DNA from: an uncultured Pseudomonadales bacterium
GTDB taxonomy: Bacteria > Pseudomonadota > Gammaproteobacteria > Pseudomonadales > UBA7434
Assembly: GCA_943788835.1 (NCBI GenBank)
Contig: CALSRU010000011.1
Span: forward strand, 27,341 to 91,340
DNA: 64,000 nucleotides
Reading direction: 5' to 3'
Shown here: one piece after another, positions 40,443 through 48,771 of the stretch
Layout of the letters: the number at the start of each line of letters is the position of its first letter
Numbering within the stretch: the stretch's first letter is position 1
Notes under the pieces: generated by a model
Told to the model about the DNA's origin: nothing
Seen by the model: only the letters and a program-made list of their open reading frames with translations
Databases searched by the model: none
Made by a program: the position numbers and the translations under genes

Positions 40443-42602
40443 TGCCTAGTTAGACGTTATCGAGTGCGCAACATCTTCAGTATCTGCCTTGTTTTAAGTA
40501 GGTTCTGGCGGTGCTTCTTGAGTCGCTCAGGGTTTGTGCTCTCCAAGCAGTACGAACCCTCAAGCTGGATTAAAAGGTGAGGTTACCGTTGTTGTGGTCA
40601 ATCCACGCAGGCTGAGTTTATGAAAGGCCAACAAAAGTGTAATAAAAATCAGTTATATTAGCTTTGGCAACCTGGGGCGTAGCCTATATTTCAAATATTG
40701 CCATAGGCAAAGCGTAAATAATCTTGATTATCACGGCCTTCTGTGCGATAAATGCACAAGAAATAGAGGTTTATTGCATGAGTGTAATTTATTTTTGGAC
40801 TCGTGCGCGAAAGTTCTATATCAAACAACTGTTGCAGTAGGGTTTTTCTGGTAAGCCTTGCGGTATCTCTCGCTTAACGCGGCTTCGCTCGTGTGTGTTT
40901 GTTCCGTCAAAATTTACCCTAAAACCCTTTTTGTGCAGGCGTTTACGCTAATTACGTGCCTTTGCGGTCAGTCTCTGGCTGCGGGCGTGAGCGGTAACAC
41001 CATAACAATACAAACAGCCACCATAGGCTTAACCAATAAGGGGTTCATACACTATTCAGCAAATACCTAAATAAAAACCGCTAGTAAAGTAGTGGGTACC
41101 TATCGCCCGTAATAAACGGCGCACAGTTTTGAAAGGTTGTCCTGGTCGACCGGCTTTCTTCTCATGCGCGGCAAGCAATGCTTGCCGCTCGTGTCCTTTG
41201 CTTGTCTAAAATTCCAGAAAAATCAATCGCTTAATCTGCGCGCATTCTGCGGGGCGCTTACCTGCGTCGTCATATTCTTGGCTAAAAAGCCTTGGGTGGG
41301 CGCTAGTGAATATTGCTCGGCATTACGGCAAATGTTGCCAGGCGATAAATTACTGGGGCTAAGGGGCCGCGCTAGTGGCTAGGTCTGACGGTTAGGGTTG
41401 AATTGCAATAAAAAAATAAAGTCTTGGTTGTGGGCATAAACCTAGGTCTTGGCTTTGTGAATATCCAATAAGCACGTTTCATCGGAGGGCGTTTATCGAA
41501 CAGCATTAACTCACATATTACATAAGCTCACTAAAAGCACGGTTGCGTGATCAGCGTAAAGCAATACTTTCGATGAACTGGTCGATTCGAATGCGCTGTT
41601 ATGTTCCTGTAAATGCTTGACACACCATGTTAAAATTTTAAAAGTTTTATTTATTATTTTAATATTGCAGATGCCATTAAAGCGGTTAGTTCCAGCCTGG
41701 TTGGCCTAGCAAAACCGGAGTCCAGTGACCCAGATGTCGCATACTTTTCCATTAGAAGTATGACAATACGAGACAATCTTCAGAAATGTTGCTCGGGATT
41801 GTTTACATCTGTAAAAAACCATGATAAAATATAAATCTGGATTTTTTATAAAAAAGTGTTGACACAAGTTTAAAAGTGTCTATTATTCCGTCCCAAGCAG
41901 TAGTCATTTGGGTCGGCAGTGTCTTGTTGCGAACCACCAGTCAAAAAAATGGCTGGACCAGGTTTGTTACTAACTCCTCCTTCCTGTTACAGCTTTCCTA
42001 AGCGGGTATGAACGAACAACCAGATCGTGGTTTTTCAAAATAGATTCATTGCTTGGGTTGTTGTTAAGTAGATGACTCTCAACAGACTTAATAGCGTGGT
42101 GTGTAAAGCGCGTAGCCTGCTCAAACCATCGAGCAGGCTTGAGAGGCCTAATGTAAAAATTAGGTGAATACGGCGGACTACAGCAACCGACCGGTTTGGG
42201 CAGTGTGAAAGCGGCTTGAGCGAAAGGGATAAAAAAGTAATCGCTCGAAAGGGTGTTACAAGAAGAGGGAGTCGTGCTTATTGTTAGCAAAGAATAGGCA
42301 GCATGTAGCAAAATTAGACATTAAATTAGGCTCGAGCTCGAGGCAGAACAGCACTGTATTGAGTGAGGCTAAAAGTAAATGTTAGAGGTGTTGAAAAAAG
42401 TAAAGGTAGGGAAAAAATAAACTTAAAGAAATAGCAGATTTAAAGAAAAGTAGATCAAAAGAAAATTAAAAAGCAGTGGTTTAGAAAGAGATATAAACAA
42501 AAGAGTGGGCGCAAAAATTAAATCGTTTAGCCAAAGATAATTGATTTAAAAACGGTTTTAAATTTTAGCGGCAAAAGCAAGGTATTTGCAAAGTTTCAGT
42601 TT
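40443..42602. other. 2.2-kb gene-poor region
   Basis: No convincing gene. An open frame at 40858-41070 encodes 70 residues with a signal-peptide-like stretch (TLFVQAFTLITCLCGQSLAAG) and then stops; it may be the remnant of a secreted-protein gene. Another frame at 41137-41382 is unrecognised and includes a 9-bp perfect hairpin (GCGGCAAGC/GCTTGCCGC, 41168-41188). The distal part (42330-42600) is strongly A-rich on the plus strand. A strong promoter-like sequence lies at 41859. Confidence 0.45.
41859..41886 (+). promoter_or_regulatory. Strong sigma70-type promoter without an adjacent gene
   Basis: A perfect TTGACA (41859-41864) and TATTAT (41881-41886) with a 16-nt spacer, in AT-rich surroundings. 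Just downstream a hairpin can form (CCGTCCCAA 41888-41896 with TTGGGTCGG 41908-41916). The next plausible gene begins at 42783, so the transcript is either a small RNA or a leader of about 890 nt carrying the first A element. Confidence 0.6.
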
Positions 42603-42672
42603 ACTAACGCTGGTCAGGCCGAGTTGGGCTTCTCCAGGGGCCAAGGGGCAGCAGAGCCTGGCGGGCGGTAGT
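42603..42672 (+). repeat. 70-nt hairpin element, type A, copy 1
   Basis: First of six homologous 70-nt elements. It begins ACTAACGCTGG and ends GGGCGGTAGT, with the array-wide invariant apex at element positions 23-48. It carries a C13-G58 pair where the other type A copies have U-A. It lies 111 nt upstream of the small exported-protein gene. Confidence 0.9.
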
Positions 42673-42782
42673 GGAATAACTTATGCAGTCTTGTATAGCC
42701 GGTATTTTTTGTAGCACTTTTAGATTTGACGGGCTTGTAATAATCCATAAATAAGATGGCAAGCCATTAAAAGGGTGAAGGT

Positions 42783-43085
42783 ATGTTTAAGAAGCAATTA
42801 GGATTTTTATTGGGGGCGATTTTACTCTCCTCGGCCTCTGAAGCGGCATTTGTAGGACCTGAAGCGTTGAATATGAATGTGTCAATGGATAGGAGTTTAT
42901 CAGTGGATAGCAGCACATTAGGTGGCTTATCGATAAACCATCCTGGCGCAGCGATAGAACATCTGGCGGCGAGTGATATGAATCGCTCAATGGCCACCCC
43001 GGTGCCTGCGGGAGCTTGGTTATCTGGCACCGCATTAGCAGGCTTTTTAGTAATAGCGCGTAAGCCCCGAGAGTACACAAGTTAA
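42783..43085 (+). CDS. Small exported protein with PEP-CTERM-like tail
   Basis: A 100-residue protein with an N-terminal signal peptide (MFKKQLGFLLGAILLSSASE, cleavage near residue 22). A polar middle rich in Ser, Asn and Met follows, then a C-terminal sorting-like tail: VPAGAW at residues 74-79, a hydrophobic helix, then basic residues (RKPRE). This matches the VPxxxWLFGS-type variant of PEP-CTERM signals processed by exosortase. No exosortase is in the window. AAGGG lies at good spacing before the ATG. The gene sits between hairpin A copy 1 and hairpin B copy 1. Its N-terminus resembles that of the broken gene at 44950. Confidence 0.7.
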   Translation: MFKKQLGFLLGAILLSSASEAAFVGPEALNMNVSMDRSLSVDSSTLGGLSINHPGAAIEHLAASDMNRSMATPVPAGAWLSGTALAGFLVIARKPREYTS

Positions 43086-43115
43086 AAGTTATTAAGCAGA
43101 CACGAGTTAAGAAGT

Positions 43116-43185
43116 ACTAATGCTGGCTGAGTCTTACTGGGCTTCTCCAGGGGCCAAGGGGCAGTGAGGCTCGGCGGGCGTTAGT
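43116..43185 (+). repeat. 70-nt hairpin element, type B, copy 1
   Basis: Begins ACTAATGCTGG and ends GGGCGTTAGT. The apex is identical to the other copies, with the stem changed in a compensatory way relative to type A. It starts 31 nt after the stop codon of the small exported-protein gene. Confidence 0.9.
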
Positions 43186-43279
43186 GATTGGGCACCTCAA
43201 GAAGGCAGTACGTTAAAAAGTAGAAAGAATTAGAAAAAGGTAGGGCGGCACAGGGTTTTGAGTGCAGAGTTTTAAGTTT

Positions 43280-43349
43280 ACTAACGCCGGTTAGGCCGAG
43301 TTGGGCTTCTCCAGGGGCCAAGGGGCAACAGAGCCTAACGGGCGATAGT
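43280..43349 (+). repeat. 70-nt hairpin element, type A, copy 2
   Basis: Begins ACTAACGCCGG and ends GGGCGATAGT. It is preceded by TGCAGAGTTTTAAGTTT, a flank shared with the next type A copy. Only 22 nt separate it from the following type B copy. Confidence 0.9.
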
Positions 43350-43371
43350 GATAAACAAAGGTTTAAGAAGT

Positions 43372-43441
43372 ACTAATGCTGGCTGAGTCTTACTGGGCTT
43401 CTCCAGGGGCCAAGGGGCAGTGAGGCTCAGCGGGCGTTAGT
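43372..43441 (+). repeat. 70-nt hairpin element, type B, copy 2
   Basis: Nearly identical to type B copy 1 (A instead of G at position 58). Its right flank (CAAGAAGGCAGTACGTTAAA) is shared with type B copy 1. Confidence 0.9.
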
Positions 43442-43525
43442 GATTAGTTACCCCAAGAAGGCAGTACGTTAAAAAGTAGAACAAGGTAGGGCAGCACAGG
43501 GTTTTGTGTGCAGAGTTTAGAGTTT

Positions 43526-43595
43526 ACTAACGCCGGTTAGGCCGAGTTGGGCTTCTCCAGGGGCCAAGGGGCAACAGAGCCTAACAGGCGATAGT
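43526..43595 (+). repeat. 70-nt hairpin element, type A, copy 3
   Basis: Same as type A copy 2 except A for G at position 61, an unpaired position. It lies 246 nt after type A copy 2, showing that the A-spacer-B unit is tandemly duplicated. Confidence 0.9.
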
Positions 43596-43617
43596 GATAA
43601 ACAAAGGTTTAAGAAGT

Positions 43618-43687
43618 ACTAATGCTGGCTGAGCCTTACTGGGCTTCTCCAGGGGCCAAGGGGCAGTGAGGCTCAGCGGGCGTTAGT
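43618..43687 (+). repeat. 70-nt hairpin element, type B, copy 3
   Basis: Last copy. Position 17 is C (C-G pair) where other B copies have U-G, so pairing is kept. The sequence to its right is unlike the other B flanks, marking the array end. Confidence 0.9.
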
Positions 43688-44949
43688 AAATAATCCACCA
43701 AGGACCGGCGGGTTGTGCAGGGCAAGTTAGCAGTAAGTAAAGGCTGCGATGTGCTGTACGCAAAAGTGGGAAACATCAGTCCACGCAAATTAATGTTTTT
43801 TAAGCATGTACCATTTTGCTGTTACTGATGCTGACGACCTAGCGGGTCGGTCTCATACCAGGCGCTTTTGATTTGATATCAAAACTCCGGTATCCAGACC
43901 ATTAGCGGAGATTGGCCTCGCGGGTCGTCAGCAGCAGTATTTATTGTCGGTAGTCGCCTCGTGGCTACGCCAGTAAAAAGCAGGGGTTGTGCACAAGGAG
44001 CCACAGTGAGCGCTTCGTTCATGGTACAAATATTTCCCAGTGCGTTGTATTCGCCACGCGCATCCACATTTTGCCGTCAAGCCGCCATTAAGGCTCGGTG
44101 CGCGTTTATTCAAGTTATTGTTGTAAACAATGGGTCAAATGAAGAGCATTGGCGTTTATGTTTTGATAGCCACTCTTCAGCAGTGCTATAGCCTACTAAG
44201 CCATAGCTGGCCTAGGTTTGGTCAGTAATCAAGTGTTAATTGAGTAGGACTTATATAAGGAAGCATAAGCACACAATACAAGCTCAAATGTGCGACTGAG
44301 TTTAAAGGTCGCCAAAAGCGCTCGCTGCGCCAAGGTGGTTTTTTGCTATGAAGCCTCAGCTAAAAGATGGTGGTAAGCTTGGGCTGATTGATCTGTGTAG
44401 GGCAAAGGGTCGTGAATCTGCGATGACTCGTCATCGCGCTGTAATGATCGGCAGGTACAATAAATTTTAACCCACTTGGCTTATTGTGATGTTGGGCTAA
44501 GTGGGGCTTGAAGGGTGGCAGCAAAGTAGGGTGTTGCACCTAGGCAGTAGTGGCTAGAGCTGTCTAAAAAGTGAGCAAAAGTGGTTGATTTATAGCGATT
44601 TTTGCAAGGAGGTGGGCCTCTAGTGTTAGCTAGATAAGAGGTTTGCTGGGTTTTATAGGGTTGTATCAGGAACAGGGCATACGTAAAAGAATGTGAACTT
44701 ATTAGCATTTTCTGCGTAAAAAAAGTGCAAAATGTCTTGCGAGGGTCTATGGGGTTGTGTAGTATTCGTCCTGATCGCGAACTTCTTTACCGAGTGAGCG
44801 GCTTTATAATTTTAAAATGTTAGGTAAAACGAAAGGTTTACTTATAAATTTAAATAAACAAGCTTGATAAACATTAGTTTGTCTTGGCTATAAACCTGGT
44901 AAACAAGCAAAATGTTTATCTTTTTGAGTAAAAAATCGGAGTTAATATT
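43688..44949. other. Gene-poor region after the hairpin array
   Basis: About 1.26 kb without a supported gene. It contains the long imperfect palindrome at 43829-43933 and a small perfect hairpin (GCGATGA/TCATCGC, 44420-44437). Open frames at 43961-44191 and on the minus strand lack ribosome-binding sites and recognisable products. The last 150 nt, AT-rich, presumably hold the promoter of the gene at 44950. Confidence 0.45.
43829..43933. repeat. 105-nt imperfect palindrome
   Basis: Outer arms TGCTGACGACC (43829-43839) and GGTCGTCAGCA (43923-43933) are perfectly complementary over 11 bp. Inside, GGTCT/AGACC and ATACC/GGTAT pair next, and TTTTGAT/ATCAAAA closes an inner hairpin. It could be a structured RNA or a protein-binding site; no resemblance to the A/B elements. 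Confidence 0.6.
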
Positions 44950-45646
44950 ATGATTAAGAAACAATTAGGATTATTGGCTGGTTCTGTGATGGTTGCAGCT
45001 ACTTCAAACGCAGCAATTACGCTTGACGGTAATTCGCTAGCCGTTTTTAACACTGCGGGTGCTGGTTCTTACTACCAATTAGTTGCTGGTTCTACGGGCG
45101 ACTTACTGGCTAGGGTACAGGCTTCAGCGTTGATATTTCAGCAGCAGCTTCGGCGCTTGGCGGTACTATCGATTCTTTCGCACTGTTTGCTATTAATTCA
45201 AGTGAGTTGCCACTACAGCAGGACAGCACCTGGCTACAACTACACTGAATTTCTATACGTAAGTGAAGGTGGTGGTTTGGTTTATGCGGGTGATACAGCC
45301 ACAGTACTACAAACGCAGTGGCCGGAACAGCCATTCTCGGACTCCAAGCCTTCCTTACAACGCTAATTTAGGTTTTAACGGCGAAGGCACGCTGGGTGAT
45401 TTCGATTCTAATGCGCAAGTTGCAGGTTACTTAAATTCAGGCGTAACTAGCGTGATTTTCAATGAGCAAACCACTACTAGGCTGCTACTAATGCTCAGCT
45501 GATCACTTTGACTAATCCTGGCTCAGTGATCGGCGTTGGAATCGATGGCTATAATTTAGTAGCACTCTGCCGTGCCAGTTCCTGCAGCAGCGTGGTTGTT
45601 TGGCTCTGCACTGCTAGGTTTGGGTGTGGTACGTCGTAAGAAATAA
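44950..45646 (+). pseudogene. Degenerate PEP-CTERM-like secreted protein gene
   Basis: The first frame gives a signal peptide (MIKKQLGLLAGSVMVAATSN) similar to that of the protein at 42783. Coding-like stretches then continue in other frames: GTGFSVDISAAASALGG after about 45113, GYNYTEFLYVSEGGGLVYAG back in the first frame, NLGFNGEGTLGDFDSNAQVA in a third, and a C-terminal tail VPVPAAAWLFGSALLGLGVV followed by RRKK, ending at 45646. At least four indels are needed to join them. The tail is a clear VPxxxWLFGSxLLGL-type PEP-CTERM signal. The protein would be about 230 residues and exported. The density of lesions suggests real decay. Confidence 0.75.
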
Positions 45647-45821
45647 GGCAAGTTATTAGCCTGTTTAGTAAGTCGCCGCCTTGTATTTGGGCGGCGCCTT
45701 GCTAGACTAAAAATTGTACAGTAAGAATGATTACCTGTGACCATTAGGAACCAGGCAAAAATAAAGATATAGAACAGTTTTTGAGGTTACAAACAACTAA
45801 ATATATAACGAGGTTATGACT

Positions 45822-46601
45822 ATGAGAATTTTAAAAATTACAGCTGCCATAGCAGCAACAACTGCAGTAGCTACTGCTCAAGCAGCAACGATTTCAGGCG
45901 GCGGGTTAAACGGCGTTAACACTGATACTGGCACGCCTGCGGCAGTGTCTGCGGTTGCTATTGTAGCTAATACCACACTGGTTGATGGCTTGCGCAGCAT
46001 GCAAGGCTTTGATGCCGCTTGTACTGGCAACACTTCACTCCTCTGTGCGCCGTCACTTTCTAGCTCAGAGCTTCGAGCTATACTGACTAACGGCGTTACC
46101 AACACATCCGGCGTTAATGGCGGCGGAACGAACTTAGGCACGGCTTCAGGCTTGGCCGGTAAATCTGGTGGCATTAAAGAGTACGCTGCCAGCGGCGTAA
46201 CCGACGCTTTAACTGCGTTTTTAGGTAGTGGTGCCATCGCGGGTTTTGCTTGTGGCCAGGGTGCACCACTGATAATCTCGAATGCTACGGCGAATGACGC
46301 GGCTTCTTTAGCCGGTGCGGCAGCTGGGGCTTCGTTTGGTTTTGTTCATGCCACTGAGCTTGACGGCTCACTGGGCTTTATTAAGCTTGATGGTGTTGCA
46401 CCTAATGCGCTTTCTCTAGCTTCGTCTAACTACGCCTTGGTTTCAAACCTTGACGGCGGTAGCGTTGCTGATGTTTCAGTCAATGGCACCACAATGGGTA
46501 TTGTTGCGGCCGGTGCTGGCGTTGCAGCTCACAACGTTTCTGCCTGTGCTCCACTAAGCACTGGTACAGCCATTGGCGATGCTAACGGTGGTTCAATCTA
46601 A
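45822..46601 (+). CDS. Exported Gly/Ala/Ser-rich protein of unknown function
   Basis: I do not recognise the family. The precursor is 259 residues if started at the ATG 45822, which has CGAGG at 8-nt spacing. The ATG at 45816 would put that site only 2 nt away. A signal peptide (ITAAIAATTAVATAQAATIS) is predicted to cleave after AQA. The mature part is rich in Gly, Ala, Ser, Thr and Asn, with repeats of NGV/SGV type and four cysteines (ACTGNTSLLCAP, FACGQG, SACAPL). There is no C-terminal anchor. It has a strong terminator after it. It is a possible substrate of the neighbouring modification enzymes, which is inference from position only. Confidence 0.72.
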   Translation: MRILKITAAIAATTAVATAQAATISGGGLNGVNTDTGTPAAVSAVAIVANTTLVDGLRSMQGFDAACTGNTSLLCAPSLSSSELRAILTNGVTNTSGVNGGGTNLGTASGLAGKSGGIKEYAASGVTDALTAFLGSGAIAGFACGQGAPLIISNATANDAASLAGAAAGASFGFVHATELDGSLGFIKLDGVAPNALSLASSNYALVSNLDGGSVADVSVNGTTMGIVAAGAGVAAHNVSACAPLSTGTAIGDANGGSI

Positions 46602-46668
46602 GTTGGATGTATAGTCCAAACTGATACTACTGGTAGCGTTAACGCATTGTGTTGTAGTGTTAACCGCT

Positions 46669-46704
46669 AAAAAAACCCACATCTTCTGATGTGGGTTTTT
46701 TTTT
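46669..46704 (+). terminator. Rho-independent terminator
   Basis: Stem ACCCACATC / GATGTGGGT (46675-46696) with a TTCT loop and a nine-T run, about 70 nt after the exported protein gene. An A-tract on the left makes it potentially bidirectional. Confidence 0.92.
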
Positions 46705-46949
46705 GAGGCACATAAATAAGGTGCAGGGCATAAGTATTTTTGTGCAGGCGATAGGATTGTTAGGTTAGTTAACTGATTCAATCAAACAGCCGTGCTGCAA
46801 AAATTAACACAATGATCGTGACCTCAATTCGTATTGGCTATACTTCCCTTTGCATAGCTTAAAGGCTCAGTTTTTATTGATATTAACGATATTTTAAAAT
46901 TATGCGAGTTTGGCGATTGCCGAATCGCTTATGACTATTGGTTAAAGAC

Positions 46950-47179
46950 ATGCTCAAAATTCGCAGTGGTGATAAACAAGCGCAGGCGTTAGTGAGTGCG
47001 CTGTCACGGTGCTTAATCAAGCCGGTGCTTTTTTTCATCCGGCTTTGCAGTTAGAAATCAGGGGCGCAGAATTTAATTTTTCTAGCCGTAAAAAGCTCAA
47101 AGCTGATGAAGAGCTCATAACGTTGCCTTTGAGCTGCATGCCTATATTAGATGATTTTGCGTGGTCCTTGGATGACTGA
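46950..47179 (+). pseudogene. Possible N-terminal part of a SET-domain methyltransferase (frameshifted)
   Basis: The ATG at 46950 opens MLKIRSGDKQAQALVSALSR, then shifts frame at a seven-T run (47029-47035). Adding one T would continue into FHPALQLEIRGAEFNFSSRK and LKADEELITLPLSCMPILDD, ending at 47179. The later part resembles the SET-N region in which a 'G-D/E-EL-x-x-IP' segment follows the first strands. It overlaps the next frame by 8 nt. Both halves were probably one gene or a coupled pair. Identification is tentative. Confidence 0.4.
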
Positions 47180-48146
47180 GAAGAAGCTTTGCTGGAAGCC
47201 TGTGGATTCACCGTTGGCAAAGGGTTACGAGCTGCATAAGCAAATAGTAGGCTTGCTGGTTGAGCTCTACAATCACTTTGACAAGCTAGCAAATGATGCT
47301 GGCAATTCGCCAGTTGTTCAATTTGCCAACCATAGACCGTTAGTAGAATGTTTGCTGACTTTGGCTCACGAGCAACCTTTTCAGGCAAAGCTCAATGAGG
47401 GCATAGATCAGCTTGTCATTCACGCCTTCTGGCATGGCCGTATTTTTAGTGATTACCTGACTGGGCAGCTACATCTTATTCCTGTGATGGAGTTTTTTGA
47501 TCACAGCATTTATGTGGACAACTTTTTTTGGGATAACCTGCAAGACGGTCAGCGTGCCCTCCACAAAACCTATCAACCTGCAGGAGATACCAAGGCGTTA
47601 TTCGCGCGTTACGAGATTATGGACAATCTGCATGCGTTTGTGAAATATGGTTTTGTAGACGAAAAAACTTTTTTTGTTCAATCACAACCGTTTTCGTTGC
47701 AGCTAGATGAGGGCGTGTGTTTGGAGGTTGGCTATCAGTCGGCCTCGAGCAATCAGCAACATATTACGGATTGGGAGCCCCCGCCAAGTTTTAGTAACAG
47801 TTTGATGTATAGGGCCAGGCTACAGTTTCATTCTGCCCGCGTTTTTATGCCTTATTTATTGATTCCGCCTGTTCATCACTTGCCTGCATTCGATGAGGCC
47901 TTGGCAGCGCAGTTACTAGAAATTGAGCGACACACAGGTATAGCCTGCGGAGCTTTGGTTAATGCCGACGTAGTGCATGAAGTAAAAATGGCTGCGCTTA
48001 AAGCTAACGAAGCGGCCTATGCGTCGTTGGCGCAGATAGCTAAGGAGTCTCAGTTGGATAATACGGCGCTGGCAACTCGACTACTGGTAAAGATGCTGCG
48101 CCATCAGCGTCAAATTTTAAATGAATTCAAAAAAACGTTAGGCTAA
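47172..48146 (+). CDS. Probable SET-domain protein (Rubisco LSMT-like), C-terminal part
   Basis: The 324-residue frame starts at ATG 47172. LIPVMEFFDHSIYVDNFFW resembles the SET-C segment (consensus x-P-x-x-D-x-x-N-H-S), and ARYEIMDNLHAFVKYGFVDE matches the 'Y-G-x3-N-x3-L-x-x-Y-G-F' end of SET domains of the Rubisco large-subunit methyltransferase type. A helical C-terminal region follows, as in that family's substrate-binding domain. If right, it methylates protein lysines with SAM. The catalytic Asn-His of the canonical motif reads Asp-His here, which weakens the call. An alternative is a hypothetical protein of unknown fold. Confidence 0.45.
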   Translation: MTEKKLCWKPVDSPLAKGYELHKQIVGLLVELYNHFDKLANDAGNSPVVQFANHRPLVECLLTLAHEQPFQAKLNEGIDQLVIHAFWHGRIFSDYLTGQLHLIPVMEFFDHSIYVDNFFWDNLQDGQRALHKTYQPAGDTKALFARYEIMDNLHAFVKYGFVDEKTFFVQSQPFSLQLDEGVCLEVGYQSASSNQQHITDWEPPPSFSNSLMYRARLQFHSARVFMPYLLIPPVHHLPAFDEALAAQLLEIERHTGIACGALVNADVVHEVKMAALKANEAAYASLAQIAKESQLDNTALATRLLVKMLRHQRQILNEFKKTLG

Positions 48147-48234
48147 TGTCGGCTGGCCTGACGCAACCATGCGATGGGGCCGCCTAAATCTTAAAGGTAT
48201 AATTGAGGGCGGTTAGGGTAAGCTACGAAATTGG

Positions 48235-48771
48235 TCACTCAAACTCCGATTTGAACTTCATGCCCGCTCTATTGTAGGTGACCGGCAAGGTCGCTAAGTT
48301 AGCAACCGCATAGCCAGCCTTATCCATAAACCATTGCCCGTTTTGCTGGACCATATACACCCGCAGATGCAGGCTTTGTTGCTGATCAGCAACAAACATC
48401 GATGATACAACCATGCTCCCAACGCAGTCGATCTGTACGCGGTTCCCTAAGGGTTTAAGCTCAATACTTTCGCAGTTACCATTTTTGAGCGCCCTATAGG
48501 CTGATGAATAAAGGAATTTACGCCAGCCCAATTGCTTAGCAATGTGCTGTTGGGTGGTGGGCGTATAGAATGTTGCGAACATATCATCATAGGCCTCAGC
48601 AGTTTTAGCTTGGTCAGAAAAGGCAATGAACCGCTGCGTCGCGGGGTGAGCACTAGTAGCATTGTCCATACTGTATTTAGGCAATTGGCTAGCGCAAGCG
48701 CTAAGGACTAAGGCCAGGCAGATAGCTTTAACAAGGGTAAGTGAGCGGAGATAGAGCCAGTTTGTAGTCAT
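48235..48771 (-). CDS. Putative lipoprotein
   Basis: A 178-residue protein with a type II signal sequence: LVKAICLALVLSACAS, lipidated Cys26 in LSAC. The mature part (ATQRFIAFSDQAKTAEAYDD, then a globular region ending in YNRAGMKFKSEFE) matches no family I can name. Two cysteines (NCESIELK, IDCVG) may form a disulfide. It is convergent with the SET-like gene and divergent from the sulfotransferase gene, so it probably has its own promoter. Confidence 0.65.
   Translation of the reverse strand: MTTNWLYLRSLTLVKAICLALVLSACASQLPKYSMDNATSAHPATQRFIAFSDQAKTAEAYDDMFATFYTPTTQQHIAKQLGWRKFLYSSAYRALKNGNCESIELKPLGNRVQIDCVGSMVVSSMFVADQQQSLHLRVYMVQQNGQWFMDKAGYAVANLATLPVTYNRAGMKFKSEFE

Noticed and set aside
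40858..41070. 70-codon frame with a signal-peptide-like stretch
   Set aside because: It has a TTG start without a ribosome-binding site, ends after about 30 residues beyond the signal-like part, and no family is recognisable. It is mentioned only as a possible remnant.
42603..43687. Hairpin array interpreted as a CRISPR array
   Set aside because: Copies are 70 nt and of two types, spacers are 22, 84, 94 or 443 nt and partly repeated themselves, and no cas genes are present.
42603..43687. Hairpin array interpreted as integron attC sites
   Set aside because: The ends (ACTAAYGC...GCGTTAGT) recall attC sites, and GTTAGGC/GCCTAAC occur inside, but they are in the reverse order for R''/R' boxes. 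The stems show no extrahelical bases, units are too close for cassettes, and there is no integrase gene.
43961..44708. Short frames on both strands after the hairpin array
   Set aside because: They overlap each other, lack good starts and overlap the long palindrome region; composition does not look coding.
47151..48146. ATG at 47151 as start of the SET-like frame
   Set aside because: The ATG at 47172 overlaps the end of the preceding frame in the way typical of coupled genes, and the seven extra residues lack support.
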